Of a DNA stretch of 64,000 bases, positions 25,735 through 35,361 are shown piece after piece. The notes beneath the pieces were generated by a model. It was not told the DNA's origin and searched no databases. It saw nothing but the letters and a program-made list of their open reading frames with translations. Within the stretch, counting starts at the first letter, position 1; every line of letters starts with the position of its first letter. Origin of the DNA: Bradyrhizobium cosmicum (GTDB taxonomy: Bacteria > Pseudomonadota > Alphaproteobacteria > Rhizobiales > Xanthobacteraceae); contig NZ_CP041656.2 of the NCBI RefSeq assembly GCF_007290395.2, positions 1,364,001 to 1,428,000 on the forward strand, read 5' to 3'. A program made the translations under genes and the position numbers.

Positions 25735-27485
25735 CCGGCACCGCCGTTTGGTCCGACGCGGTGACCGCGGCGCGATTGTTCGCCGTGGACCCGCCGGGGA
25801 CCGGCGGCGTGTTGTTGAGATCCCGCGCGGGCCCGGCGCGTGATCGTTGGCTCGCCTTGCTTCGTGCGGCACTGCCGCAATCCGAAAATGTGAAGCAGGT
25901 GCCGCTGAATATCGCCGAAGGCCGGCTGCTGGGTGGGCTTGACCTCAACGCGACGTTGCTGACCGGCCGTCCCGTTTCCGAACGCGGACTCCTGGCGGAA
26001 GCCGACGGCGGCGTGATCATACTGGCGATGGCCGAACGGCTGTCCGCAGCAACCACGGTCCATGTCACCGCCGCGATGGACGCCGGGGAGACGATTGTCG
26101 AGCGCGACGGTCTGTCGCTTCGCATGCCTGCGCGTTTCGGTGTCATCGCCTTCGACGAAGGCCTTGAGGATGAGTTCGCGCCGGCGTCGCTGCGCGATCG
26201 TCTGGCGTTTCACCTCGATCTCAACGCAATCGGCGTCCGTGACGCCGAGGAATTCGCGCCTGATGCTGGGGAAACAGCGGCGGCACGCGTGAAGCTGCCA
26301 TCCCTCAAGGCCGAAGCGGCCCAGATCGAGGCCCTCTGTACCGCGGCCACAGCGCTTGGGATCACCTCGTTGCGTGCGCCAATGCTGGCGCTGCGTATCG
26401 CCTGCGCAAGTGCCGCGCTCGCAGGTCATTCCAGAGTCGAACAGGAGGATCTCGCTCTGGCTGCGCGGTTGGTGCTGGCGCCCCGCGCGCTGGTGTCTCC
26501 GCCCGCGGATGAGGCGGCCCCACCGGAGCCACCGCCGCCGACCGAGGATGAAGCTAATGAGTCCGGTGGCGAAGATCAAATCTCCGACATCGATCGCGCG
26601 CTCGACGAGGTCATTCTGGCCGCAGCTCAGGCAGCAATCCCGCCGGATGTGCTGGCAGCCCTTCGTGCGGGATCTGCGGGACGATCGCGCAGTCGCTCCT
26701 CCGGCAAGGCCGGCGCATTGCAGAAATCCGGCAAGCGTGGCCGGCCGGCCGGTGTGCTGCGCGGCGAATTGCGTGCCGGCGCCAGACTCAACGTCATCGA
26801 AACCTTGCGCGCGGCGGCGCCATGGCAACCTCTGCGGCGCCGCGAGGTGGCCGGATCGGGTGAGGAAGCCCGGCCCAGCATTCTGATCCGCAAGGATGAC
26901 TTCCGCATCTCGCGGTTCAAGCAACGCACGGAAACCGTCACGATTTTCGTCGTCGATGCGTCCGGCTCCGCGGCATTGCACCGGTTGGCGGAAGCCAAGG
27001 GCGCGGTCGAATTGCTGCTGGCGGATTGCTATATCCGGCGCGACCAGGTGGCGTTGATTGCGTTTCGCGGCAGTGCCGCCGAGATGCTGCTGCCGCCGAC
27101 CCGTTCGTTGGCTCGCGCCAAGCGCAGCCTTGCAGGGTTGCCGGGCAGCGGCGGCACGCCGCTGGCAGCCGGGCTTGATGCTGCTTTCATGCTGTCGGAT
27201 TCGATCCGCCGAAAGGGACAGACGCCGACGGTGATCGTCCTGACCGACGGCCGCGCCAACATTGCGCGCGATGGCGGACAGGGGCGTCCGCGTGCCGAGG
27301 ACGACGCGATGAGCGCGGCGCGGCAGTTGCGCGCCGCCGGTATTGCAATTGTCCTGGTCGATACGTCGCCGCGTCCCGGCGTTTCAGGCGAAGCTATCGC
27401 CAAAGAGATGGGCGCACGCTATCTGCCTCTGCCGCATGCGGACGCCGCGACCTTGTCAAAGGCCGTGCTCGCGAGTGTCGGCTAA
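25731..27485 (+). CDS. bchD: Magnesium chelatase subunit D
   Basis: This 584-residue subunit has an N-terminal AAA+ domain without a good Walker A, a proline- and acid-rich linker around residues 258-285, and a C-terminal von Willebrand A domain whose metal site is VDASGSAA. BchD bridges the BchI motor to the porphyrin-holding BchH. The stop codon TAA overlaps by three bases with that of hemE on the other strand, so the two genes converge with no gap. Confidence 0.95.
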   Translation: MTGTAVWSDAVTAARLFAVDPPGTGGVLLRSRAGPARDRWLALLRAALPQSENVKQVPLNIAEGRLLGGLDLNATLLTGRPVSERGLLAEADGGVIILAMAERLSAATTVHVTAAMDAGETIVERDGLSLRMPARFGVIAFDEGLEDEFAPASLRDRLAFHLDLNAIGVRDAEEFAPDAGETAAARVKLPSLKAEAAQIEALCTAATALGITSLRAPMLALRIACASAALAGHSRVEQEDLALAARLVLAPRALVSPPADEAAPPEPPPPTEDEANESGGEDQISDIDRALDEVILAAAQAAIPPDVLAALRAGSAGRSRSRSSGKAGALQKSGKRGRPAGVLRGELRAGARLNVIETLRAAAPWQPLRRREVAGSGEEARPSILIRKDDFRISRFKQRTETVTIFVVDASGSAALHRLAEAKGAVELLLADCYIRRDQVALIAFRGSAAEMLLPPTRSLARAKRSLAGLPGSGGTPLAAGLDAAFMLSDSIRRKGQTPTVIVLTDGRANIARDGGQGRPRAEDDAMSAARQLRAAGIAIVLVDTSPRPGVSGEAIAKEMGARYLPLPHADAATLSKAVLASVG

Positions 27486-28573
27486 AGCGATCCCTTATAG
27501 GCCCGGACCCGCTTCACCATCTGTTCGACATGCGCAATCGGAGTTTCCGGCTGGATGCCGTGGCCAAGGTTGAAGATCAGTCGGCCGCCCGCGAAATTCA
27601 CGAGCACATCATCGACTCCGCGATCCAGCGCGTCACCGCCCGTGATCAGGACCAGTGGATCGAGATTGCCCTGCACCGCAACGAGGCTCTGAACCTTTTC
27701 ACGGATCAGCGATGGTTCCGCCGTCCAGTCGATGCTGACCGCGTCGACGCCGGTTGCCTCGACATAGCCGGGCAGCAACGCGCCAGCGCCGCGTGGAAAG
27801 CCGATGATCTTTGCGTCCGGCACCTGTCTGCGGACACCCTGGACGATGCGCATTGTCGGCTCAACCGACCAGCGCTGGAATTCACGCGGCGGAAGCACAC
27901 CGGCCCAGGTGTCGAAGATCTGCAGCACGTCAGCGCCGGCGGCGAGTTGCCCCAGCAGATACTGAATCGAGCTCTCGACGATTGTGTCGATGATCTGCGC
28001 AAACGCTTCGGGATGGCGATAGGCCATCATCCGCGCTGGCGCCTGATCTGGCGTGCCGTGTCCTGCTACCATGTAGGTCGCGACCGTCCACGGAGCGCCG
28101 CAAAATCCGATCAGCGCGATCTTGGGATCTAGCTCACGGCGCACACGACGGAGCGCTTCGAACACCGGCTCGAGTTTGGTGAAATCACCGATCGAGGCCA
28201 GTGTGCCGACCTTGTCCGGCGTGTCCAGGGGATCGAGCCGCGGTCCTTCGCCGACTTCGAACCTGACATCACGTCCGAGCGCATAAGGGACAACGAGAAT
28301 ATCCGAGAAGATGATCGCTGCATCGAAGTTGAAGCGGCGTATCGGCTGCAGCGTCACTTCGGCGGCGAGCTCAGGCGTGAAGCAGAGGTCGAGGAAGCCG
28401 CCGGCCTTGGCGCGAACCTCGCGGTATTCCGGCAGATAGCGGCCAGCTTGCCGCATCATCCAGAGCGGTGGAACTGGCTGCCGCCGGCCGGCAAGCACTT
28501 CGAGGAAGGGTTTGACAGGCGGAGCTTGTGTCAAGCGTCGTTTCCGATGTTGATCGACAACTATGATTGTCAT
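27482..28573 (-). CDS. hemE: Uroporphyrinogen decarboxylase HemE
   Basis: This 363-residue enzyme decarboxylates uroporphyrinogen III to coproporphyrinogen III in the tetrapyrrole trunk. The signature [17 protein letters not shown] is near the N terminus, with [28 protein letters not shown] and [11 protein letters not shown] following. The ATG at 28573 (MTIIVVDQ) was selected; the frame stays open much further but that part is antisense to the next gene. It is the only leftward gene among hemC, bchI, bchD and bchO, so it has its own promoter in the 69-base gap it shares with the divergent hydrolase gene. Confidence 0.93.
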   Translation of the reverse strand: MTIIVVDQHRKRRLTQAPPVKPFLEVLAGRRQPVPPLWMMRQAGRYLPEYREVRAKAGGFLDLCFTPELAAEVTLQPIRRFNFDAAIIFSDILVVPYALGRDVRFEVGEGPRLDPLDTPDKVGTLASIGDFTKLEPVFEALRRVRRELDPKIALIGFCGAPWTVATYMVAGHGTPDQAPARMMAYRHPEAFAQIIDTIVESSIQYLLGQLAAGADVLQIFDTWAGVLPPREFQRWSVEPTMRIVQGVRRQVPDAKIIGFPRGAGALLPGYVEATGVDAVSIDWTAEPSLIREKVQSLVAVQGNLDPLVLITGGDALDRGVDDVLVNFAGGRLIFNLGHGIQPETPIAHVEQMVKRVRAYKGSL

Positions 28574-28642
28574 TTCTGATACACTGCTGTTACGGTCTTG
28601 GCCACGGCGAGATGCGATCCGCTTTGAAGAAGGAGACTTGCG

Positions 28643-29602
28643 ATGAGCGCAGCCGCCCCGGCGATGAATCGCGCCGCATTGCGTGGCGCGAACGAATTGC
28701 CCGCGCCGGTCTCCGGCCAGCGTCACGAGATCGGCAGTTCGGTTGGGAGGCTGACCTACTATTCGGCCAGTCCGGAAACTCCTGGCAAATTCCCACCGCT
28801 CTTGCTCATTCACAGCATCAATGCCGCGGGCTCTGCCTATGAGATCAAGCCGCTCTACGAACACTACCGCGCAAGCCGGACGGTCTACGCCCTGGAACTC
28901 CCGGGCTTCGGTCATTCGGACCGCGGAAAGCGCGAATACACCGTTCGCATGATGACGGACGCGATTCTGATCGCGATAGGCGAAATCCAGAACGATCACG
29001 GCCGCAGTCCGATTGACGCGTTGGCGGTGTCGCTGTCGTCGGAATTTCTGGCCCGTGCGATAACCGAGGCGCCGCTGGCGTTTCGCAGCGCAGCCCTGGT
29101 CAGTCCCACCGGCTTCAGGAGTAGCGACGGAAGCACGAAATGGCGCGACGGCACGCGCGGCAAGCCGTGGCTGCACGCTCTGTTCGAGTTTCCCTTGTGG
29201 AGTAAAGGCTTCTTCCGGTTGCTGACCAGCCGCGCCGGAATTCGCTACTTCCTGAACAAAACCTGGGGGTCGCGCGATATCGACGAGGGGTTGCTGGAAT
29301 ACGACTACCTGACGACGCGCCAGCCCGGCGCACAGCATGCGCCCTACTATTTCGTGTCGGGATTCCTGTTCAGCGAGGACATTACCCGCATCTATCACTC
29401 GCTGACACTCCCGGTCTGGATGAGCCACGGCGTGCGCGGCGATTTTGTCGACTACACCAACAAGACGCAAGTCGAGGGCCGCGCCAACTGGACCATTCGC
29501 GTGTTCTCGACCGGTGCGATGCCGCACTTCGAAGCCGAGGCCGAATTCATTGCCGCTTACGATACGTTCCTTGCCGGCGTGCCGTCGGCGTCAGCCCTAT
29601 AG
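28643..29602 (+). CDS. Alpha/beta hydrolase in the photosynthesis cluster
   Basis: This 319-residue alpha/beta-fold protein has the oxyanion segment [15 protein letters not shown], the strand/turn [15 protein letters not shown] and a nucleophile elbow in the unusual form AVSLSSEF, where GxSxG is replaced by V-S-L-S-S. A likely catalytic histidine is in [10 protein letters not shown]. The elbow lacks the usual glycines, so catalytic activity is uncertain. It lies nine bases before bchO, another alpha/beta hydrolase, and is probably cotranscribed with it. No specific role is known to me. Confidence 0.7.
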   Translation: MSAAAPAMNRAALRGANELPAPVSGQRHEIGSSVGRLTYYSASPETPGKFPPLLLIHSINAAGSAYEIKPLYEHYRASRTVYALELPGFGHSDRGKREYTVRMMTDAILIAIGEIQNDHGRSPIDALAVSLSSEFLARAITEAPLAFRSAALVSPTGFRSSDGSTKWRDGTRGKPWLHALFEFPLWSKGFFRLLTSRAGIRYFLNKTWGSRDIDEGLLEYDYLTTRQPGAQHAPYYFVSGFLFSEDITRIYHSLTLPVWMSHGVRGDFVDYTNKTQVEGRANWTIRVFSTGAMPHFEAEAEFIAAYDTFLAGVPSASAL

Positions 29603-29611
29603 GGCAATGCC

Positions 29612-30508
29612 GTGTCCGGTCTCGTCTGGAGCCGCGATGGTGCGGACTGGCCTAACCGGAAGGCGAGTGTGTTCGTCGAAGCGGCCGGGATCCGCTGGCA
29701 TGTGCAGCGGATGGGCGAGGGGCCATCGCTGCTCTTGATCCACGGCACCGGGGCCGCAACGCATTCCTGGCGCGAATTGTTGCCTTTGCTGGCCCAGCAC
29801 TTCTCGGTGATTGCGCCGGATTTGCCCGGACACGGATTTACGCAATCGCCGCCGTCACATCGATTGTCGCTGCCGGGCATGGGGGCGGATATCGGCGTGC
29901 TCTTGCGCAAGCTGGAGGTCAAGCCGGAGATCACGGTCGGTCATTCCGCAGGGGCGGCGATCGCGGCGCGCATGTGTCTTGCCGGCCTCATGGCGCCGCG
30001 CCTGCTGATCGCCCTCAACGGTGCCTTCATGCCGTTCGGTGGCATCGCCAACCACCTGTTCTCGCCCCTGGCGAATCTGCTGGTGATGAATCCACTGGTG
30101 CCGCGCGTGTTCGCCTGGCAGGCCTCCCATGCCGGCGCGGTCGAGCGGTTGATTGCCAACACCGGTTCGACTATCGATCAGGAGGGGATTGAGCTCTATC
30201 GCAGGCTGGTGCGGAATCCCGCGCATGTCGCGGCCGCACTGCGGATGATGGCGAACTGGAAACTCGAACCGTTGCTGCACGATCTGCCACACTTGAAGAC
30301 GGCGCTGCTGTTGGTGGCCGCCACCAATGATCGCTCGATATCGCCGGAGGTCGCGCGACAGGTTCGCGAGATTCTTCCAAACGCCGCGATCGAGCGACTA
30401 CCCAGCCTCGGCCATCTCGCGCATGAGGAGCAGCCGCAACTGATCGCGCAGCTCATCTTGAAATACGCCCAAGCCTACGCCGCCGGCAAAGCGGCTCAAG
30501 AATTGTAA
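29612..30508 (+). CDS. bchO: Magnesium chelatase-associated alpha/beta hydrolase BchO
   Basis: This 298-residue protein has the BchO N-terminal signature DWPNRKASVFVEAAGIRWHV, an alpha/beta hydrolase fold with LLLIHGTGAATHSW, DLPGHGFT and the elbow VGHSAGAA, and a C-terminal GHLAHEEQP with the histidine. BchO occurs with bchI and bchD across purple bacteria and is thought to assist magnesium chelation, though its reaction is not established. The GTG at 29612 is the start that best fits the family. A PpsR-type site overlaps its stop codon and belongs to crtI. Confidence 0.9.
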   Translation: MSGLVWSRDGADWPNRKASVFVEAAGIRWHVQRMGEGPSLLLIHGTGAATHSWRELLPLLAQHFSVIAPDLPGHGFTQSPPSHRLSLPGMGADIGVLLRKLEVKPEITVGHSAGAAIAARMCLAGLMAPRLLIALNGAFMPFGGIANHLFSPLANLLVMNPLVPRVFAWQASHAGAVERLIANTGSTIDQEGIELYRRLVRNPAHVAAALRMMANWKLEPLLHDLPHLKTALLLVAATNDRSISPEVARQVREILPNAAIERLPSLGHLAHEEQPQLIAQLILKYAQAYAAGKAAQEL

Positions 30509-30521
30509 ATTTGAATATACA
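30504..30521. promoter_or_regulatory. PpsR-type operator 1 upstream of crtI
   Basis: TGTAAATTTGAATATACA matches TGT-N12-ACA exactly. It overlaps the bchO stop codon and lies 44 bases before the crtI ATG. A second exact site starts 35 bases further on, the tandem layout favoured by tetrameric PpsR/CrtJ. Confidence 0.8.
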
Positions 30522-30538
30522 CTTTCAGGCTAGGCAAC

Positions 30539-30556
30539 TGTCAATAAATAATTACA
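30539..30556. promoter_or_regulatory. PpsR-type operator 2 upstream of crtI
   Basis: TGTCAATAAATAATTACA matches TGT-N12-ACA exactly and ends eight bases before the ATG of crtI. Together with the site at 30504 it makes an AT-rich tandem operator in an otherwise GC-rich region. Confidence 0.8.
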
Positions 30557-30564
30557 GTAGCCTC

Positions 30565-32109
30565 ATGCTGGATTCAACCTCCGTCCGACCGTCTCTGAAG
30601 ACATCGCATCGCCAGCCGCATGCGGTGGTGATCGGCAGCGGCTTTGGCGGATTGGCAGCCTCGATCCGGCTCGGCGCCAAGGGTTATCGCGTCACCGTTC
30701 TCGAGAAGCTCGATGCGCCCGGCGGCCGCGCCTACGTCTACCGGCAGGACGGCTTCACCTTCGATGCTGGACCAACCATCGTCACCGCGCCGTTTCTGTT
30801 CGAAGAATTGTGGAAGCTATGCGGACGGAAGCTGTCCGACGACGTGACGCTGGTGCCGGTGTCGCCCTTCTACCGGATTCGCTTTCAGGACGGATCGCAT
30901 TTTGACTATTCCGGCGATGCTGGCGCGATGCGTGGCGAGATCGCGCGATTTTCGCCTGGTGACGTCGATGGTTACGACGCCTACATGAAAGCCAGCGAAG
31001 AGATCTTCAAGGTCGGCTTCGAGAGGCTCGGCGACGTGCCGTTCAGCAAATGGACGGATATGGCGAAGATCGCGCCTGAGATGCTGCGGCTGTCGAGCTA
31101 TCGCAGTGTCTACTCGCTGGTTTCGAAGTTCTTCCGCGACCCGCGGCTGCGCGTCGTGTTCAGCTTTCATCCACTGTTGATCGGCGGCAATCCTCTCACG
31201 GCGAGCTCGATCTATTGCCTGATCGCATTTCTGGAGCGGCGCTGGGGCGTGCATTTTGCGCTTGGGGGCACCGGGCGGCTGGTCGATGGCCTGGTCAAGC
31301 TGATCGAGGGACAGGGCGGCAGGCTCTGTTGCAACCAGGAAGTCCGCGAGATCGTCGTGAACAACGGTGTTGCGAGGGGCGTACGGCTGGCCTCGGGCGA
31401 GACCATCGATGCCGATGTCGTGGTCTCCAACGCCGATTCCACATGGACGTATCGGCATCTCCTGCCTGAGTCGGCGCGATCGCGCTGGACCGACCGGCGC
31501 ATCGAACGAGCTCGCTATTCCATGAGCCTGTTCGTCTGGTACTTCGGCACACGCCGTAGATACGAAGGGGTGCCACACCACACGATCCTGCTGGGGCCGC
31601 GCTACAAGCGATTGTTGACGGATATCTTCGATCGCAAGGTTCTAGCCGACGATTTCAGCCTGTATCTGCATCGCCCGACCGCAACGGATACGTCGCTCGC
31701 GCCCGACGGCTGCGACGCGTTCTACGTGCTTTCGCCTGTCCCGCATCTGCAAAGCGGAACCGACTGGAGCGTCATGGCCGAAGACTATCGCCAGGCGATT
31801 GCATATGAACTCTCCAGGACCATGCTGCCCGGTCTCGAGAACGAGATCGTCAGTTCGCGGATGCTGACGCCGCAGGATTTTCAGGACAGGCTATACTCGT
31901 TTCGCGGCGCGGCCTTTGGGCTGGAGCCGATCTTGACGCAAAGCGCGTGGTTTCGCCCGCACAACAAGAGCGAAGATATCGAAAATCTGTATCTGGTGGG
32001 CGCTGGCACGCATCCCGGAGCAGGCCTGCCCGGCGTGCTCTCCTCGGCGCGCGTCCTGGATTCTCTGGTGCCTGATGCCTCACACCTCGCAAGCTTGGTG
32101 ACCGCATGA
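30565..32109 (+). CDS. crtI: Phytoene desaturase CrtI
   Basis: This 514-residue membrane-associated flavoenzyme introduces double bonds into phytoene to give lycopene/neurosporene for spirilloxanthin. The FAD-binding motif VVIGSGFGGLAAS is near residue 22 and is followed by VLEKLDAPGGRAYV. The C-terminal signature LYLVGAGTHPGAGLPGVL is present. The ATG at 30565 was preferred to the TTG at 30511 because two operator sites occupy the stretch between them. crtB overlaps its end by four bases (ATGA). Confidence 0.95.
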   Translation: MLDSTSVRPSLKTSHRQPHAVVIGSGFGGLAASIRLGAKGYRVTVLEKLDAPGGRAYVYRQDGFTFDAGPTIVTAPFLFEELWKLCGRKLSDDVTLVPVSPFYRIRFQDGSHFDYSGDAGAMRGEIARFSPGDVDGYDAYMKASEEIFKVGFERLGDVPFSKWTDMAKIAPEMLRLSSYRSVYSLVSKFFRDPRLRVVFSFHPLLIGGNPLTASSIYCLIAFLERRWGVHFALGGTGRLVDGLVKLIEGQGGRLCCNQEVREIVVNNGVARGVRLASGETIDADVVVSNADSTWTYRHLLPESARSRWTDRRIERARYSMSLFVWYFGTRRRYEGVPHHTILLGPRYKRLLTDIFDRKVLADDFSLYLHRPTATDTSLAPDGCDAFYVLSPVPHLQSGTDWSVMAEDYRQAIAYELSRTMLPGLENEIVSSRMLTPQDFQDRLYSFRGAAFGLEPILTQSAWFRPHNKSEDIENLYLVGAGTHPGAGLPGVLSSARVLDSLVPDASHLASLVTA

Positions 32110-33164
32110 CGATACGACTCGATCCCGTCGACATGGCTGCCTGCCGCGCGCTGCTCAAGGGTGGCTCCCGGACCTTCAACGCCGCCTCGAAGGTGCTGCC
32201 GCGCCGGGTCGCCGATCCTGCCATCGCGCTCTACGCGTTCTGCCGCTTGGCTGATGATGCCGTCGATCTCGGCAGCGACCGCGCGGCGGCAGTGGCGCGG
32301 CTGCGGTACCGGCTCGATCGCGCCTATCGAGAGCAGCCGATGGACCTCGCTGCTGATCGCCTGTTCGCCGATGTCGTCAAGAAATTCTGTATTCCTCGTG
32401 AGCTACCCGAAGCCCTGCTCGACGGACTGGCCTGGGATGCAGAGGTCCGCCGTTATGAGACGTTGCAGGACCTCACTGCCTATGCCGCGCGGGTTGCGGG
32501 CGCCGTCGGCGCGATGATGACGCTGGTGATGGGGCAGCGCGCGCCCGAGATCGTTGCACGTGCCTGCGATCTCGGCGTCGCGATGCAGTTTACCAACATT
32601 GCGCGTGATGTCGGCGAGGACGCCCGCGCCGGCCGGCTGTATCTGCCGCAGTCGTGGTTGCGTGAAGCGGGCATCGATCCGGACGCCTGGCTGGCGAACC
32701 CTTGCTTCACGCCTGCGGTCGCGGCGATCATACAGAGGCTGCTTCATGTGGCCGATATTTTCTACTCCCGTGCGACGCACGGGATCGTCAATCTGCCGAT
32801 CGGCTGCCGCCCCGGCATCTACGCCGCCCGCGCACTTTATGCCGAAATCGGCCGCGAATTGGAGCAGGGCGGGCTGGACTCGGTGTCGAGACGCGCGGTC
32901 GTCTCGACCAGACGTAAGCTCGCGGTCTTGGCGCGGACGCTGCTCTTGCCGCAAACGGAATGGGCACCCGCGAGAGGGCTCGACGTCAAGACCGCAGATA
33001 TTGAAGAGACCCGTTTCCTGGTCGAGGCTGTGGCGGCAACGCCGCTGCGCGAGAACGTCAGGCCGCGGTGGCGACCGGTCGAGGATCGCGTTGTCTGGGT
33101 AATTGACCTGTTCGAACGCCTGGAACGCCGCGATCAGCTTCAGCGTTCCGGGTCGTTCCGGTAA
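32106..33164 (+). CDS. crtB: Phytoene synthase CrtB
   Basis: This 352-residue enzyme condenses two geranylgeranyl diphosphates to phytoene. The first aspartate-rich region is YAFCRLADDAVD and the second is the phytoene-synthase signature QFTNIARDVGEDARAGRLYLP. It is translationally coupled to crtI. The protein is about 30 residues longer at its C terminus than short family members. Confidence 0.95.
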   Translation: MTIRLDPVDMAACRALLKGGSRTFNAASKVLPRRVADPAIALYAFCRLADDAVDLGSDRAAAVARLRYRLDRAYREQPMDLAADRLFADVVKKFCIPRELPEALLDGLAWDAEVRRYETLQDLTAYAARVAGAVGAMMTLVMGQRAPEIVARACDLGVAMQFTNIARDVGEDARAGRLYLPQSWLREAGIDPDAWLANPCFTPAVAAIIQRLLHVADIFYSRATHGIVNLPIGCRPGIYAARALYAEIGRELEQGGLDSVSRRAVVSTRRKLAVLARTLLLPQTEWAPARGLDVKTADIEETRFLVEAVAATPLRENVRPRWRPVEDRVVWVIDLFERLERRDQLQRSGSFR

Positions 33165-33174
33165 GGCAAGCCAG

Positions 33175-34077
33175 ATGCGCGGCACCGATGCCATCCGGGA
33201 CAACAGCAATGATCTCGCCGAACGGCGGCGTGCCGAAGCGAAAGTCTGGTTCGAATCGCTGCGCGACAGGATCTGCGCCGAGGTCGAGGTGCTGGAGCGC
33301 GAGGCGCCGGCCGACCTGTTTCCGGGGGAGCCCGCCACCTTCACCTACAAGCCGTGGCAGCGCGCGATCGGCAGTGGCGGCGGCACCGGCGGCTTCCTCA
33401 GCGATGGGAGACTGTTCGAGAAGATTGGTATCCATACGTCTTCGGCCAACGGGACGCTCACGCCTGAGATGGCCAAAACGCTGCCGGGCGACGGCATTCA
33501 ACTCGACTATGTCTCCACCAGCATCAGCTTGATCATGCATCCGCGCAGCCCGCGGGTGCCGACCGTGCACATGAACACTCGGTTTCTGTCGACAGCACAG
33601 GACTGGTTTGGCGGTGGTGCGGATCTCACGCCGATGCTGCCGGAGCAGCGAACCCAGGATGCGCCGGACGCCGTGACGTTTCACGCCGCGATGAAACGCG
33701 CCTGCGACACGCACGACCCCAACTATTACGGCAAGTTCAAGCCGTGGGCGGATACCTATTTCTTCCTCCCGCACCGCGGTCAGGCGCGCGGCGTCGGCGG
33801 CATCTTCTACGATCATCTCAACACCGGCGACTACGAGAAGGATTTTGCCTTCACGCGCGACGTTGGACTTGCTTTGCTTGACGTCTATCCCCGGATCGTG
33901 CGCCGGCGGATGATGGAGCCGTGGACGGAAGCCGAGCGGGCGCAGCAGCTCGCCTGCCGTGGACTCTATGTCGAGTTCAATCTGCTGTACGACCGTGGCA
34001 CCATGTTCGGACTTCAAACCGGCGGCAACATCGAGACCATTTTGAGCTCGATGCCGCCGCTGGTGAGCTGGGCGTAG
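33175..34077 (+). CDS. hemF: Oxygen-dependent coproporphyrinogen III oxidase HemF
   Basis: This 300-residue enzyme converts coproporphyrinogen III to protoporphyrinogen IX using O2. Conserved parts include the FSTAQDWFGGGADLTP-like segment (here FLSTAQDWFGGGADLTPM), FFLPHRGQARGVGGIFYDHL and the C-terminal CRGLYVEFNLLYDRGTMFGL. It starts ten bases after crtB. An O2-requiring step inside a photosynthesis cluster suits bacteria that make bacteriochlorophyll under semi-aerobic conditions. Confidence 0.94.
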   Translation: MRGTDAIRDNSNDLAERRRAEAKVWFESLRDRICAEVEVLEREAPADLFPGEPATFTYKPWQRAIGSGGGTGGFLSDGRLFEKIGIHTSSANGTLTPEMAKTLPGDGIQLDYVSTSISLIMHPRSPRVPTVHMNTRFLSTAQDWFGGGADLTPMLPEQRTQDAPDAVTFHAAMKRACDTHDPNYYGKFKPWADTYFFLPHRGQARGVGGIFYDHLNTGDYEKDFAFTRDVGLALLDVYPRIVRRRMMEPWTEAERAQQLACRGLYVEFNLLYDRGTMFGLQTGGNIETILSSMPPLVSWA

Positions 34078-34140
34078 CAATCGACTGAGATCAACTCTGC
34101 GTTGGAGCAATAGCTGCGAAGAGTTGCGCGGGGCGACATC

Positions 34141-34287
34141 ATGGACAGCTATCTCGGTTTCATCGAGTTCTTCGTGGTGCTCATGTTCGGGGCAGCCTGG
34201 GGTATCCTCGAGCTGGTTTGCCGGCGGCTCGACAGACAGAAGGCAGCCGAACGCGCGAAGCAGCACAACGGGACGCAGTCGCCTTGA
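34141..34287 (+). CDS. Small single-pass membrane protein (48 aa)
   Basis: This short frame encodes 48 residues starting MDSYLGFIEFFVVLMFGAAW and ending in TGA at 34285-34287. Residues 6-25 form a hydrophobic helix, followed by a basic, Gln/Lys/Arg-rich tail (CRRLDRQKAAERAKQHNG). It lies 63 bases after hemF on the same strand and converges with crtC. The charge pattern (helix then positive tail) indicates the C terminus is cytoplasmic. I do not recognise it; small cofactor-like or assembly proteins are common in such clusters. Confidence 0.55.
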   Translation: MDSYLGFIEFFVVLMFGAAWGILELVCRRLDRQKAAERAKQHNGTQSP

Positions 34288-34299
34288 CGCGGTCCCTTG

Positions 34300-35361
34300 C
34301 TACCGCAATGCGCGAGGCATACGGAATGGCAGCATGGCCTGCACGACCGGCATCTTGAAGCGATCCAGCGCGAGGCTTTCGTGCATCAAAGTCACGGGCT
34401 CGCCGAACAACTTCGCCGAGACTACAGAGCGGGCATAGAAAGGAGCATCTTCCAGCGTCTTGACGATCTTGGCGGCGCCATCGCTGTGGATGCTGCGGCC
34501 GACGCGCCAGCCCGTGCGTCTCAGATCAACCGTCGGCGGTGGCTTGAAGGCCTGCATCCGACCATTCGGATCGAAGGTCATCGCGAGGTCGCCCCTGCTG
34601 CCGTCACGGCGCTGCGCTTCGTAAAGGATCGCCGTGCCGTCCTGCATTGCGCCACGCGACCATTGCCAGTCGGAAAAGCCCTGCTCCAGTGGGGCGTCGC
34701 CGTGGTTCATGTCGAAATAGCCGTCGCCCTGCCAGCTCAGGCGCGGATGATCCAGTCGCACCTGGACGCGCGCGCATGGCGCTATCGGCCACCATTGATG
34801 ATTGCCTTCCCCATTCAGCAAGAAGGCCTGCTGAGTGATCGAGGTTGGAATTAACCGGATGGTGCCGCGCAGGCGCCCGGGGATCGGAACCGAAATTTCA
34901 TCGACGTTGATCGTCAGCGATTTGCCGTCCCAGCACAGATGGCTTGGGCCCACTGTGAACGTGTCCGTCGTGCGGCCGACCGCTCCGCGCGGCCGCTCCG
35001 TCATGGCCCACCGATTGCCGCCGCTTCGATAGACCGCGACATTGACGGCGCAGTGATTGAGCGGATCGGCCGGTCCCTTGCGCCGGGCGAACGCGTAATA
35101 CGGTGAAAATACGCTGCCGATGAAGGCGATGATGGTGATGCCGTTCTGCCCGTCGTCGCTTAGCGCATCGACGTACCACCACGCATAGCCGTTTCGCGGA
35201 ACGATCCGCGAGAAGTCAGGTCCGCGAGCAGGCTGGCTGCCGCCGATCGACCCGACAAGGCCGCCATCGGCACACCCGGTCCCGGATGAGTGCTGCCCCC
35301 CGCCAGGTACAGCCCCGGAATTTTCGTTCGTGCTCCCGGACGCTGGAAAGAGGCCGTCCAT
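34300..35361 (-). CDS. crtC: Carotenoid 1,2-hydratase CrtC (start uncertain)
   Basis: This enzyme adds water across the terminal double bond of lycopene or neurosporene, producing the 1-hydroxy carotenoid used by CrtD. The family core starts at NGYAWWYVDALSDDG and continues IIAFIGSVFSPYYAFARRKGP, DHPRLSWQGDGYFDMNHGDAPLE and FSDWQWSRG. The core begins close to 35200, yet no ATG, GTG or TTG occurs in frame between it and the ATG at 35361, which lies inside crtD. The true start may be this one, giving a ~200-base overlap with crtD, or a non-standard codon. Confidence 0.85.
   Translation of the reverse strand: MDGLFPASGSTNENSGAVPGGGQHSSGTGCADGGLVGSIGGSQPARGPDFSRIVPRNGYAWWYVDALSDDGQNGITIIAFIGSVFSPYYAFARRKGPADPLNHCAVNVAVYRSGGNRWAMTERPRGAVGRTTDTFTVGPSHLCWDGKSLTINVDEISVPIPGRLRGTIRLIPTSITQQAFLLNGEGNHQWWPIAPCARVQVRLDHPRLSWQGDGYFDMNHGDAPLEQGFSDWQWSRGAMQDGTAILYEAQRRDGSRGDLAMTFDPNGRMQAFKPPPTVDLRRTGWRVGRSIHSDGAAKIVKTLEDAPFYARSVVSAKLFGEPVTLMHESLALDRFKMPVVQAMLPFRMPRALR

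Noticed and set aside
28568..28583. TGT...ACA palindrome near the hemE start
   Set aside because: The spacing is N10 instead of N12 and it lies across the hemE start codon, so it does not fit the PpsR operator form.
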